From an uncultured Oscillospiraceae bacterium (GTDB lineage: Bacteria > Bacillota > Clostridia > Oscillospirales > Oscillospiraceae), in NCBI GenBank assembly GCA_934636305.1, contig CAKUAM010000007.1, positions 1 through 45,429 on the forward strand: a stretch of DNA of 45,429 nt, given 5' to 3'. Positions 8,155-14,914 of the stretch are shown here, piece after piece. The notes beneath the pieces were generated by a model. That model was not told the origin of the DNA. It saw only the letters and a list, made by a program, of their open reading frames with translations, and searched no databases. How positions within the stretch are numbered: position 1 is the first letter of the stretch; each line of letters starts with the position of its first letter. The translations under genes and the position numbers were made by a program.

Positions 8155-8168
8155 GAAAACGACAACAA

Positions 8169-8513
8169 TCAGCGTTCGTCCTTAATCTCGCGGATGGAGA
8201 TGAACCGGAGCTGGTTGAGCGGCTTGCCGGTCTTGTCGGCGACAATGGCCATGAGCATGGCGGCTGTCCTGTCCGGAACGTCGTGGAGCTTGATTTCGCC
8301 GGCGGAGCCAGGGGCCTCTGCCTTCTGGACGGCGGGGGCAGCAGCGGCTGCGGGGGCCGGCTGAGCTTTGCGGCGGGTCATGATTTTGCCCATGATCTGT
8401 GTGACCAGCATCAGAAGAATCAGACCGATAAAGACGACCGCCATGCCGAGCACGACGATGATGGCAGCGGTGCCGATGGAGATGTGTTCCATCGCTGCAT
8501 TGACGAGTAACAT
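8169..8513 (-). CDS. OadG family protein (gamma subunit of sodium-pumping decarboxylase)
   Basis: OadG-type subunits anchor and assemble biotin-dependent, sodium-pumping decarboxylases (oxaloacetate, methylmalonyl-CoA or glutaconyl-CoA decarboxylase) at the membrane. The 114-residue protein has one N-terminal membrane helix (about 14-38, IGTAAIIVVLGMAVVFIGL), a basic stretch after it, an Ala/Pro-rich linker (about 50-70) and a C-terminal segment. That is the normal OadG plan, with a rather long cytoplasmic tail. The ATG at 8513 has AGGAGG at 7 nt. On the minus strand TATAAT (8565-8560) is a plausible -10 but has no good -35. The alpha, beta and biotin-carrier subunits are not in the window, so the complex it serves is unknown. 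Confidence 0.72.
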   Translation of the reverse strand: MLLVNAAMEHISIGTAAIIVVLGMAVVFIGLILLMLVTQIMGKIMTRRKAQPAPAAAAAPAVQKAEAPGSAGEIKLHDVPDRTAAMLMAIVADKTGKPLNQLRFISIREIKDER

Positions 8514-8633
8514 GTTTCTTCCTCCTCACAAAGCGCGGTGCGCCATGAATTTCGCTGTCATTATAGCGCATGGGTGCGTTAATTTGGCGCTAAAGAACGT
8601 AAAAGGAGCAGAAAGAAAAAATGGAATTAAGGA

Positions 8634-8661
8634 TTGCAATATGAAAAAAAGCTGGTATAAT
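8634..8661 (+). promoter_or_regulatory. Strong predicted promoter upstream of the cobalamin-type riboswitch
   Basis: TTGCAA (8634-8639), 16-bp spacer, TATAAT (8656-8661) with TG one base before the -10 box. It fires rightward into the riboswitch, away from oadG. Confidence 0.82.
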
Positions 8662-8665
8662 ATTT

Positions 8666-8795
8666 ACAGGAAAGCAAATAGGCGGGCAGATCCGCCCGGC
8701 TTTGAACGGAAAGCTGGAAACGGAATGGGGTGAGAGGCCCCGCGAGTCGGTCACTGTGATGCATGGCGATCATGCTAAGTCAGATACGTTGGATT
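8666..8795 (+). ncRNA. Cobalamin-type riboswitch aptamer
   Basis: The segment carries conserved cobalamin-aptamer features in order: a GGAAACGGAAT block, a short hairpin with GGTGAGA between GGG and CCCC arms, CGGTCACTGTGA (8749-8760 region), a variable hairpin (GCATG...CATGC), and the closing AAGTCAGATAC (8777-8787). The match to the B12-box core (CACTGT and AGTCAG.ATAC) is good, although the GGATAC of the standard box reads GATAC. An intrinsic terminator follows at 8842-8875. No coding region lies downstream on this strand before 9805. Confidence 0.72.
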
Positions 8796-8841
8796 CTGCC
8801 TGTGCTCCTGCCATCACCGGGAGTGTATTGGACGATTGTTG

Positions 8842-8875
8842 CGTCCGCACGGCTGGTGGCTGTGCGGACGTTTTT
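8842..8875 (+). terminator. Terminator following the riboswitch (probable expression platform)
   Basis: 9-bp GC-rich stem (8842-8850 with 8862-8870) followed by TTTTT. It lies about 50 nt after the aptamer, as expected for a riboswitch-controlled terminator. A second strong stem (GCCCGG...CCGGGC, about 8883-8923) follows. Confidence 0.8.
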
Positions 8876-8961
8876 GGGCTTTGCCCGGAGCGCTGCGCAC
8901 GCGCCAAGCGCTTTCCGGGCAGAATACCTGCGGATCCCCCTCTGCAGCCTCTGTCAAAAAA

Positions 8962-9003
8962 TGCGTACCAGCGTCTGGGAACCGCTGGTACGCAATTTTT
9001 TTT
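8962..9003 (+). terminator. Bidirectional Rho-independent terminator
   Basis: Perfect 12-bp stem (8962-8973 with 8983-8994), then eight Ts (8996-9003). A-run 8956-8961 gives a T-run on the other strand, so it can also end leftward transcripts from the gene at 9200-9616. Confidence 0.88.
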
Positions 9004-9004
9004 A

Positions 9005-9163
9005 GGGTGTACCTGAAAACTGAAAATGTGACCGGCAGCGAGGAATTTTCGCGCTGAACAAGACATTTTTCGCAGGAATACCGGCGTATTTCAAGGAAAA
9101 ATGACGCGGCGCCGCGCAAAAAGGTCTGCTGTCCGGGTGCGCTGGCAGTTTTCAGATACACTC
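9005..9163. repeat. Short inverted-end element C (MITE-like), copy C1
   Basis: 159-bp segment bounded by imperfect inverted ends: left GGGTGTACCTGAAAACTG (9005-9022) and right CAGTTTTCAGATACACTC (9146-9163), about 15 of 18 positions complementary. It encodes nothing plausible. The right end recurs at 16423-16447. Its core (GCAGGAAT...GTATTTCAAG, about 9069-9094) resembles the core of element B at 37251-37411. Confidence 0.65.
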
Positions 9164-9199
9164 TGGATATACCACGGACATCGGGCAAGCCGCGCTGGA

Positions 9200-9616
9200 T
9201 CAGGTGTCCATGTCGGTGATGGAAATATTATCGGTGCCATGGGCCTCAAATTCCGCAATGTAGTCGTCCATGCGGGAGACAAGCTCCTCATAATTCTCGT
9301 TTGAGACAGGCTGATAATCCATGTCCCGCCGGGCAAGCTCCTCAGCCAGGATTTCATAAAAGACCGTGTCCTCATAGTCCATGATGGCCTCGTGGATGCC
9401 GCCGTCAGAAAATGCGCGCGACGGAACATCCGCACCCTGATACCGCTCGACCAGCGCGTCCATCCCCTGCGTGCGGCACAGGGCGAAAAGCTTCGATTCC
9501 AGATCATCGTAATCTGCGAACCGGTCGTCTCCGCGCGTGGAGTTGAGGATCCAGTTGCCGATGTAAACCATATCCAGAAGGCGGCGGAACTCTTTTTTCG
9601 ATAGATCGATCTGCAT
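9200..9616 (-). CDS. Small acidic protein of unknown function
   Basis: I do not recognise this family. The 138-residue soluble protein is rich in Asp and Glu, predicted largely helical, with no signal peptide or membrane segment. It begins MQIDLSKKEFRRLLDMVYIG and ends in a Thr/Asp-rich tail. The ATG at 9616 is chosen because AGAGGAGG sits about 8 nt upstream; longer in-frame starts (9643, 9703) would place that site inside the coding region. TATAAT (9667-9662 on the minus strand) is a possible -10 box. It is divergent from ddl and probably terminated at 8962-9003. The even base composition and good ribosome site suggest a real gene. Confidence 0.7.
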   Translation of the reverse strand: MQIDLSKKEFRRLLDMVYIGNWILNSTRGDDRFADYDDLESKLFALCRTQGMDALVERYQGADVPSRAFSDGGIHEAIMDYEDTVFYEILAEELARRDMDYQPVSNENYEELVSRMDDYIAEFEAHGTDNISITDMDT

Positions 9617-9678
9617 ACCCAAAGCCTCCTCTGCAAAAGTCATTCCGGATGCACTCTCCCCATTATATACAGCCCGCG

Positions 9679-9697
9679 CCGTATTTTCTACTGTTAA
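9679..9697. promoter_or_regulatory. Inverted repeat in the ddl divergent region (possible operator)
   Basis: TACTGT and ACAGTA arms separated by 7 nt lie between the leftward small gene and the rightward ddl promoter. The layout fits a dimeric repressor site, but only the symmetry supports it. Confidence 0.3.
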
Positions 9698-9723
9698 AAT
9701 CACAGTATTCAGGAAAAAGATAC

Positions 9724-9752
9724 TTGTGTTCTGCGGCAGTTTCGCATATTAT
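9724..9752 (+). promoter_or_regulatory. Predicted promoter of ddl
   Basis: TTGTGT (9724-9729), 17-bp spacer, TATTAT (9747-9752), about 52 bp before the TTG start of ddl. Confidence 0.65.
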
Positions 9753-9804
9753 AAATATGCTGCCGCGCTTATGTTCATGCGGCGGCGGAAAAGAGGTTCC
9801 CATT

Positions 9805-10866
9805 TTGAAGAAACTGAGCGTTTGCATCCTGTTCGGCGGCGTCTCGTCTGAGCACGAGGTTTCGCTGCGTTCGGCAGAATCTGTGCTGAACAACATTGAT
9901 CCTGAAAAATATAATATTTTCCCGGTCGGCATTACGAAGGACGGCGACTGGATTTTATTCGGCGGCAAGGACTATAGCATGCTGCCGGCCGGCACCTGGC
10001 AGAACTGCGAGCTCAACCGCCGGGCAGCGCTCTCGCCGGTGCGCGGGCAGGGCCTTTTGAGCTTTGAAAACGACTGCGTTGTGCGCGAGCGTATTGACGT
10101 GGCGTTCCCGGTTATGCACGGCGAAAACTGCGAGGACGGCGCGATCCAGGGCCTTCTGCAGATTGCAGGCATTCCCTATGTCGGGCCGCATGTGGCGGCG
10201 TCTGCGGCCTGCATGGATAAGACGACTACGAAGCTCATTGCCGATGCTGCCGGTGTGAAGCAGGCAAGCTGGCAGCTTGTGACGCGCGCGGGGTTTGCGC
10301 GCAGCCGCGAGGCTATGCTGGACGCGGTGGAGAAGAAATTCCCGTATCCGGTGTTTGTCAAGCCGGCTGGCACGGGCTCGTCCGTGGGCGTGGCAAAGGC
10401 GCACGACCGCCAGGCGCTGGCCAGAGCCATTGAAGCGGCGCTCAAATACGATAAAAAGGTCCTTGTGGAGGAGTTTATTGCCGGGCAGGAGGTCGAGGTT
10501 GCGGTGCTTGGCAACGACAACCCCTGTGCGTCGATCTGCGGCGAGATTGACTCCGGTGCGGAGTTTTACGATTACGAGGCCAAGTACATCACGGACTCGG
10601 CAAAGCTGTATATCCCCGCACGCATTGCGGACGAGGCAGCCGAACGTGTGCGGGAGCTTGCAATCCGTGTCTATACGGCCATGGGCTGCCGTGGGCTGTC
10701 CCGCGTGGACTTCTTTGTCACAGGCGACGGCGAGGTCATTTTCAACGAAATCAATACCATCCCCGGTTTTACATCCATCTCCATGTACCCCAAGCTATTC
10801 GAGGCCAGCGGGATCAGCTACCGTGAGCTGCTCGATGATCTCATCGAGCTTGCACAGGAGCCGTGA
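9805..10866 (+). CDS. ddl: D-alanine--D-alanine ligase
   Basis: This cytoplasmic ATP-grasp enzyme joins two D-Ala molecules for peptidoglycan precursor synthesis. The 353-residue protein has the N-terminal FGGVSSEHEVSLRSAESV motif, the ATP-binding block FVKPAGTGSSVGV, VEEFIAGQEVEVAV, the omega-loop motif FYDYEAKY (Tyr-type, as in D-Ala-D-Ala rather than D-Ala-D-lactate ligases), and the metal-binding end RVDFF...FNEINTIPGFT. The start is taken as TTG at 9805 (first residues MKKLSVCILFGG). An upstream ATG at 9757 would add an unconserved leader, while AGAGG sits at fair spacing from the TTG. The YwiB-like gene follows after 1 bp and is probably co-translated. Confidence 0.93.
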   Translation: MKKLSVCILFGGVSSEHEVSLRSAESVLNNIDPEKYNIFPVGITKDGDWILFGGKDYSMLPAGTWQNCELNRRAALSPVRGQGLLSFENDCVVRERIDVAFPVMHGENCEDGAIQGLLQIAGIPYVGPHVAASAACMDKTTTKLIADAAGVKQASWQLVTRAGFARSREAMLDAVEKKFPYPVFVKPAGTGSSVGVAKAHDRQALARAIEAALKYDKKVLVEEFIAGQEVEVAVLGNDNPCASICGEIDSGAEFYDYEAKYITDSAKLYIPARIADEAAERVRELAIRVYTAMGCRGLSRVDFFVTGDGEVIFNEINTIPGFTSISMYPKLFEASGISYRELLDDLIELAQEP

Positions 10867-10867
10867 T

Positions 10868-11293
10868 ATGGTGCAGGCCGCAAGGATTTCCATTACCGGC
10901 ACACAGCGTATGGACGGAGAGGATCCGCAGACGCTGGAGCTGGTGACAGACGGCTCGTACTGCTATGAGCCGGGATACGCCGTGATTTCCTATGTGGAGT
11001 CACAGATGACGGGGCTGGAGGGCGTTGTCACGACCTTTACGGTGGAGGATGGGAAGGCTGTGAAGCTGCGCCGCACCGGGAAGGTGAACACGGAAATGCT
11101 GTTTGACCAGCTGACGCCGCACGACTCGCTGTACGATATGGGCTTCGGCGCCATGATGATCAGCGTCATTACCGAGGGCATGACTGTGCTGCTCAATGAG
11201 CATGGCGGCGTGCTGGATCTTGATTACCGTGTGGAGGTGGAGCATCAGCTCTGCAGCCAGAATCAGTACCACATTGAAATACAGACAATTTAA
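10868..11293 (+). CDS. DUF1934 (YwiB-like) beta-barrel protein
   Basis: The 141-residue protein resembles the DUF1934/YwiB family of small lipocalin-like barrels. The family's biochemical role is not known to me. Family-like features are the opening ISITGTQ, the alternating strand pattern (GSYCYEPGYAVISYVES), the MTGLEGVVTTF segment, the G-rich FGAMMISV strand, and the ending LDLDYRVEVEHQL. There is no signal peptide. The ATG at 10868 overlaps nothing but is only 1 bp from the ddl stop, with CAGGAG inside the ddl end, so translation is likely coupled. Association with cell-wall genes is seen in some Firmicutes but proves nothing here. Confidence 0.75.
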   Translation: MVQAARISITGTQRMDGEDPQTLELVTDGSYCYEPGYAVISYVESQMTGLEGVVTTFTVEDGKAVKLRRTGKVNTEMLFDQLTPHDSLYDMGFGAMMISVITEGMTVLLNEHGGVLDLDYRVEVEHQLCSQNQYHIEIQTI

Positions 11294-11351
11294 ACAGAAA
11301 ATATCTCAAGTAGGACAATCTGGAGATTTCTAAAAACAGGAGGATTGTGCC

Positions 11352-12095
11352 ATGAAGCAGCCGCATATCTGTCTGGATGGGTCGCTGGGCGTCCGATGCG
11401 CCGTTTTGCCCGGGGACCCTGCGCGCGTGAGCCGCGTGGCAGAGCATCTGCAGAACGTGCAGGAGCTTGCCTATAATCGGGAGTTCCGCAGTGTGATGGG
11501 GACGTATCGGGGCGTGCCTGTGCTGGTGGTGTCCACCGGGATTGGCGGCTCGTCCGCGGGAATCTGCGTGGAGGAGCTGCATAACATCGGCGTGGAGGCA
11601 GCCATCCGGATCGGCTCATGCGGCGCGCTGCAGACGGGAATCCGGCTGGGTGATCTGATCCTTGGCTGCGGCGCAATCCGCGACGACGGAGCCTCCAAGG
11701 CGTATGTGCACACCGAATATCCGGCGGTTGCCGATTACACGCTGCTCGGCGCCTGCCAGCAGGCGGCGCAGCGGCTGGGCTTCCGGCACCATGTGGGGAT
11801 CATCCACAGCCACGAGAGCTTTTACCACGAGGAAAATGATGCCGAGAGCGCCTACTGGTCGCATAAGGGCGCGCTGGGCGCGGATATGGAGTCGGCGGCA
11901 CTGTTTACCATTGGCCGGCTGCGCGGAATGAAAACGGCGTCGATCCTCAATAACGTTGTGGTTTACGGTGAGGATACGGCCGATGCCATCGGCGGCTATG
12001 TGGATGGCGAGAGCCTGACAGCGGATGGCGAAACGCATGAGATTCTCACCGCGCTGGAGGCCTTTGCCTCGCTGTATGGGGAGGGCGTGCGATGA
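11352..12095 (+). CDS. Nucleoside phosphorylase (uridine/purine phosphorylase family)
   Basis: This enzyme probably cleaves nucleosides with phosphate to free base and ribose-1-phosphate in nucleoside salvage. The 247-residue protein has the NP-I signatures: PGDPARV near the N-terminus (phosphate loop), NREFRSVMGTYRG, VSTGIGGSSAGI, the RIGSCGAL block, and GADMESAALFTI near the C-terminus, which holds the ribose-binding Met-Glu. The trimeric/hexameric Udp-like subclass is likelier than MtnN-type. The substrate (uridine, inosine or another) cannot be read from sequence by eye. The ATG at 11352 has a strong AGGAGG site. The stop overlaps the next gene by 4 nt (ATGA), indicating a two-gene operon with the flavoprotein. 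Confidence 0.88.
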   Translation: MKQPHICLDGSLGVRCAVLPGDPARVSRVAEHLQNVQELAYNREFRSVMGTYRGVPVLVVSTGIGGSSAGICVEELHNIGVEAAIRIGSCGALQTGIRLGDLILGCGAIRDDGASKAYVHTEYPAVADYTLLGACQQAAQRLGFRHHVGIIHSHESFYHEENDAESAYWSHKGALGADMESAALFTIGRLRGMKTASILNNVVVYGEDTADAIGGYVDGESLTADGETHEILTALEAFASLYGEGVR

Positions 12096-12676
12096 GAAAC
12101 GTATTGTATGTGGATTGCTGTATCCGCGGCGAGCAGTCCCGCACGGCGAAGCTTGCTGCGGCGTTTCTGGCGGCGCTGCCGGCAGATTGTGCGGTGACGC
12201 ATCTGAATCTCATGGAGGAGAATCTGCCGTATTTCAAGGACAGCTATTTTGCCCAGCGTGAGACGCTTCTCGCGGCGGGAAAGCGCGACCATCCGCGGTT
12301 TCGCTATGCGCACCAGTTTGCCGAGGCAGATCTGATTGTGATGGCTGCGCCGTTCTGGGATCTGGCGTTCCCGGCCCTGCTGAAGGTGTACATTGAGCAG
12401 ATTTCGGTTGACGGCATTACGTTCGGCAGCACAGAGCAGGGACTTGCCGGGCTCTGCCGGGCGTCGCACCTGGTTTACCTCACGACGCGCGGCGGCTTCT
12501 ATACCGGCAGCAATATGGAAATGGGCAGCCGGTATCTGGAGGCGCTGCACACCTTCTTTGGCATTGGCGCGTATACGTGCATCGCAGCCGACGGCCTGGA
12601 TGTTGCGGGCTTTGACGCGCAGCATGCGCTGGAGGATGCCATGGAGCGGGCACGCACGCTGGCTGGGCGGCTTTAA
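12092..12676 (+). CDS. Flavodoxin-fold NAD(P)H oxidoreductase, AzoR-like
   Basis: The 194-residue cytoplasmic protein belongs to the flavodoxin-like FMN-dependent NADH:quinone/azo reductase group, which reduces quinones and azo compounds by two electrons. Evidence: the N-terminal strand MRNVLYVDCCIRGEQSRT (phosphate-binding SxxSxT region altered to RGEQSRT), AAPFWDLAFPALLKVYIEQI (the AzoR PMYNFxIPAxLKxYID block), GITF, and LTTRGGFY. Its start overlaps the phosphorylase stop by 4 nt. The natural substrate is unknown. No promoter of its own is seen and no clear terminator follows. Confidence 0.82.
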   Translation: MRNVLYVDCCIRGEQSRTAKLAAAFLAALPADCAVTHLNLMEENLPYFKDSYFAQRETLLAAGKRDHPRFRYAHQFAEADLIVMAAPFWDLAFPALLKVYIEQISVDGITFGSTEQGLAGLCRASHLVYLTTRGGFYTGSNMEMGSRYLEALHTFFGIGAYTCIAADGLDVAGFDAQHALEDAMERARTLAGRL

Positions 12677-12774
12677 ATGACAGATACAAAATTGACAGGG
12701 GCATGCAGATGGCGATGGCTATTCTGTATGTCCCTTTTGCATGTGAAAAAATATGCAGCAGACACAGAAAGAGA

Positions 12775-12803
12775 TCGACAAATGTTGAGTTGTGTGATAG
12801 AAT
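12775..12803 (+). promoter_or_regulatory. Predicted promoter of the lipoate cluster
   Basis: TCGACA (12775-12780), 17-bp spacer, TAGAAT (12798-12803) preceded by TG one base upstream (extended -10). It gives a leader of about 28 nt before the first ligase start at 12838. Confidence 0.68.
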
Positions 12804-12837
12804 GCGAAATGAACTATTTAAACAGAAGGATTCGGGC

Positions 12838-13785
12838 ATGATTCAAATTGAAACAACATCCCACGACCCGTTTTTTAACCAGGCCTTTGAGGATTATGTT
12901 TTTCAGAACTATCAGGACGACGATGTACTGCTGCTCTGGCGCAATCGACCGGCGGTTGTTGTCGGCTGCTATCAGAATATTTGCCGCGAGGTGCATATGC
13001 GCACGCTGCTGGAACGGCAGATCCCGGTTGTCCGGCGCATGTCCGGCGGCGGAACGGTCTATCATGATCTGGGTAATCTTAACTACACGCTGATGCTGGC
13101 ACAGAACGGGCCGCTCAATTATGACCGCTGCCTTGCGCCGGTGCTGCGGGCCCTTCGTGCGCTTGGTGTTCCGGCAGAAAAGGGCCGCACCTGCGATATC
13201 GTTGTCGATGGAAAGAAGATTTCCGGCAGTGCGCAGAAAATTGCGGGCGGGCGTGTACTGCACCATGGAACGTTGCTGTTTGACGCGCAGCTGCAGGTGC
13301 TTGACGAGATTACAACCGGACGGAAAAACGATGCCTTCAGCACAGGCGGGACACAATCGGCCATCTGTCCGGTTCGAAATCTTCGGCCATATCTGAAGGA
13401 TGACTGTGAGATTGTGACATTTTCCAGAAGGTTGGCGGAGCAGCTTTTGCCGCCCGGCAGCCGAAGGCTCCGGTTGTCGGAGCGGGAGCTGGAGGCTGTG
13501 CGGCAGCTGCGTGATCGTGTCTACCGCAGCTGGGACTGGACCTGGGGAAAGACGCCGGCCTTTACGTATGAAAAGACGGCCGAGCTGGCGGGCATACCGG
13601 TCTATGTGCGCTATGAGGCAAGGCGCGGAATCATCGGTAATGTATCCGTGCAGAGCGGGCTTTTTGACGCAGGCAGGGCGGAGCAGGCGCTTCGCGGGGC
13701 GAGGCTGGATCCGGCGCTCTTTTTGCAGCTGTGCCGGGAGCTTGCGCCGGAGCGAGCAGAAGAATTGTGGGATATTTTCATGTAA
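12838..13785 (+). CDS. Lipoate--protein ligase A-like protein, first copy
   Basis: LplA-family enzymes attach lipoate (or move octanoyl/lipoyl groups) to a lysine of lipoyl domains. The 315-residue protein has [19 protein letters not shown] (67-84, substrate pocket), DIVVDGKKISGSAQ (120-133, Lys127 as the conserved lysine) and HHGTLLF, plus a C-terminal LplA accessory domain (about 240-315). It differs from the second copy: TCD replaces RND before the strand, and SAICPVRNL with Cys177 stands where LplA usually has KSVRxRVxNI. That raises, without proving, a transferase rather than ATP-dependent ligase role. The ATG at 12838 has AGAAGGA at about 7 nt. First gene of a four-gene set with a carrier, LipA and a second ligase. 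Confidence 0.87.
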   Translation: MIQIETTSHDPFFNQAFEDYVFQNYQDDDVLLLWRNRPAVVVGCYQNICREVHMRTLLERQIPVVRRMSGGGTVYHDLGNLNYTLMLAQNGPLNYDRCLAPVLRALRALGVPAEKGRTCDIVVDGKKISGSAQKIAGGRVLHHGTLLFDAQLQVLDEITTGRKNDAFSTGGTQSAICPVRNLRPYLKDDCEIVTFSRRLAEQLLPPGSRRLRLSERELEAVRQLRDRVYRSWDWTWGKTPAFTYEKTAELAGIPVYVRYEARRGIIGNVSVQSGLFDAGRAEQALRGARLDPALFLQLCRELAPERAEELWDIFM

Positions 13786-13803
13786 CAGGAAGGAGAAGAA
13801 ACA

Positions 13804-14043
13804 ATGGAAAAAGAACTGGTAATGCCAAAGCTGCAGCCGGAGATGAAGCAGGGCGTGCTGTGCGCATGGCTGAAGGACGAAGGCGATGAAATCCATGCGG
13901 GCGATGCCCTGTATGAGATCGAAACCGATAAGGTTGTCAATCAGATTGAGGCAACGGAGGATGGTATCCTGCGCAGGCAGCTGCGTGAGGAGGGCGATGT
14001 TGTAGATGTACAGACACCGGTGGCCGTTGTAGAGACGAAATAA
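13804..14043 (+). CDS. Free-standing lipoyl-domain carrier protein
   Basis: The whole 79-residue protein is a single biotinyl/lipoyl domain of the E2 type. The lysine to be modified is Lys43 in the hairpin EIETDKVVNQIEA, with the N-terminal MPKLQPEMKQGVL strand and C-terminal VDVQTPVAVVETK strand closing the barrel. It lacks the peripheral-subunit-binding and catalytic domains of an E2 and is shorter than GcvH (about 125-130 residues). It is therefore a stand-alone carrier or a module delivered to a partner encoded elsewhere. It sits between a ligase (18-bp gap) and lipA (10-bp gap) with a strong AGGAAGGAG site. Biotin carriers have MKM at this position; DKV indicates lipoate. Confidence 0.87.
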   Translation: MEKELVMPKLQPEMKQGVLCAWLKDEGDEIHAGDALYEIETDKVVNQIEATEDGILRRQLREEGDVVDVQTPVAVVETK

Positions 14044-14053
14044 GGAGATTACG

Positions 14054-14914
14054 ATGGAACGCAAACCGGAATGGCTGCGCGTGCGCTATAATCAGCAGGC
14101 AGTGAATGAGGTCGCGGAGATGATGCGCGATCTGAAGCTGACGACCGTATGCAAAGAGGCCAACTGTCCGAACCTTGGCGAATGCTATCAGAAGCATACA
14201 GCGACATTTATGATTCTCGGCGGTATCTGCACGCGTAACTGCCGCTTCTGCAATGTAACGTGCGGCAAGCCTCTGCCGCCGGATCCGGACGAGCCGGAGA
14301 ATGTGGCGCAGGCGGCCAAAAAGCTTGGGCTTCGACACGTCGTTCTGACCTGTTCAACACGCGACGATCTGCCGGATGGCGGTGCGGGGCAATTTGCAAA
14401 AACGGTTCGCGCTATCCGTGCAGCGTGCCCCGGAACGACAGTTGAGACATTGACGAGCGATATGAAGGGAGATCCGGCTTCTATCGATACGGTTCTCGCG
14501 GTACATCCGGATGTGTTTAATCTGAATATCGAGACGGTCCGCGAGCTGCAGAAGGCAGTGCGTCCGCAGGCAAGCTATGAGCGAACGCTGGGTGTTTTAC
14601 GCTATGTGAAGGAGAAAGAGCCTGCGATTCTGACGAAAACCGGCTTTATGGTCGGGCTTGGCGAGACGGATGCGCAGATATCTGTGCTGATGGATGATGT
14701 GCTGGCTGCTGGCTGTGATATTCTGACGATCGGCCAGTATCTGCAGCCGTCAGAAAAGCATTGGAAGCTTGATCGCTATGCGACACCGGAGGACTTTGCG
14801 CGCTATAAGCAAATGGCGCTCGACAAGGGCTTTCGGCATGTGGCCTCTGCGCCGCTGGCACGCAGTTCCTACCGTGCGTGGGAGGCCCTGGAGGACGTGC
14901 ATGATTTATATTGA
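14054..14914 (+). CDS. lipA: Lipoyl synthase
   Basis: LipA is a radical SAM enzyme that inserts two sulfur atoms into a protein-bound octanoyl group, making lipoyl. The 286-residue protein has both clusters: the auxiliary one from C33, C38 and C44 (CKEANCPNLGEC) and the radical SAM CTRNCRFC (C59, C63, C66). The family's C-terminal ARSSY region, whose Ser ligates the auxiliary cluster, is also present, so it looks active. GGAG lies just before the ATG at 14054. The last 14 nt overlap the second ligase gene. Linked to a carrier it can act on, it gives the cell a route to finish lipoate on the carrier itself. Confidence 0.95.
   Translation: MERKPEWLRVRYNQQAVNEVAEMMRDLKLTTVCKEANCPNLGECYQKHTATFMILGGICTRNCRFCNVTCGKPLPPDPDEPENVAQAAKKLGLRHVVLTCSTRDDLPDGGAGQFAKTVRAIRAACPGTTVETLTSDMKGDPASIDTVLAVHPDVFNLNIETVRELQKAVRPQASYERTLGVLRYVKEKEPAILTKTGFMVGLGETDAQISVLMDDVLAAGCDILTIGQYLQPSEKHWKLDRYATPEDFARYKQMALDKGFRHVASAPLARSSYRAWEALEDVHDLY

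Noticed and set aside
12692..12725. TTGACA before the lipoate cluster as the main promoter
   Set aside because: No acceptable -10 box at 16-18 bp; the pair at 12775-12803 is better.
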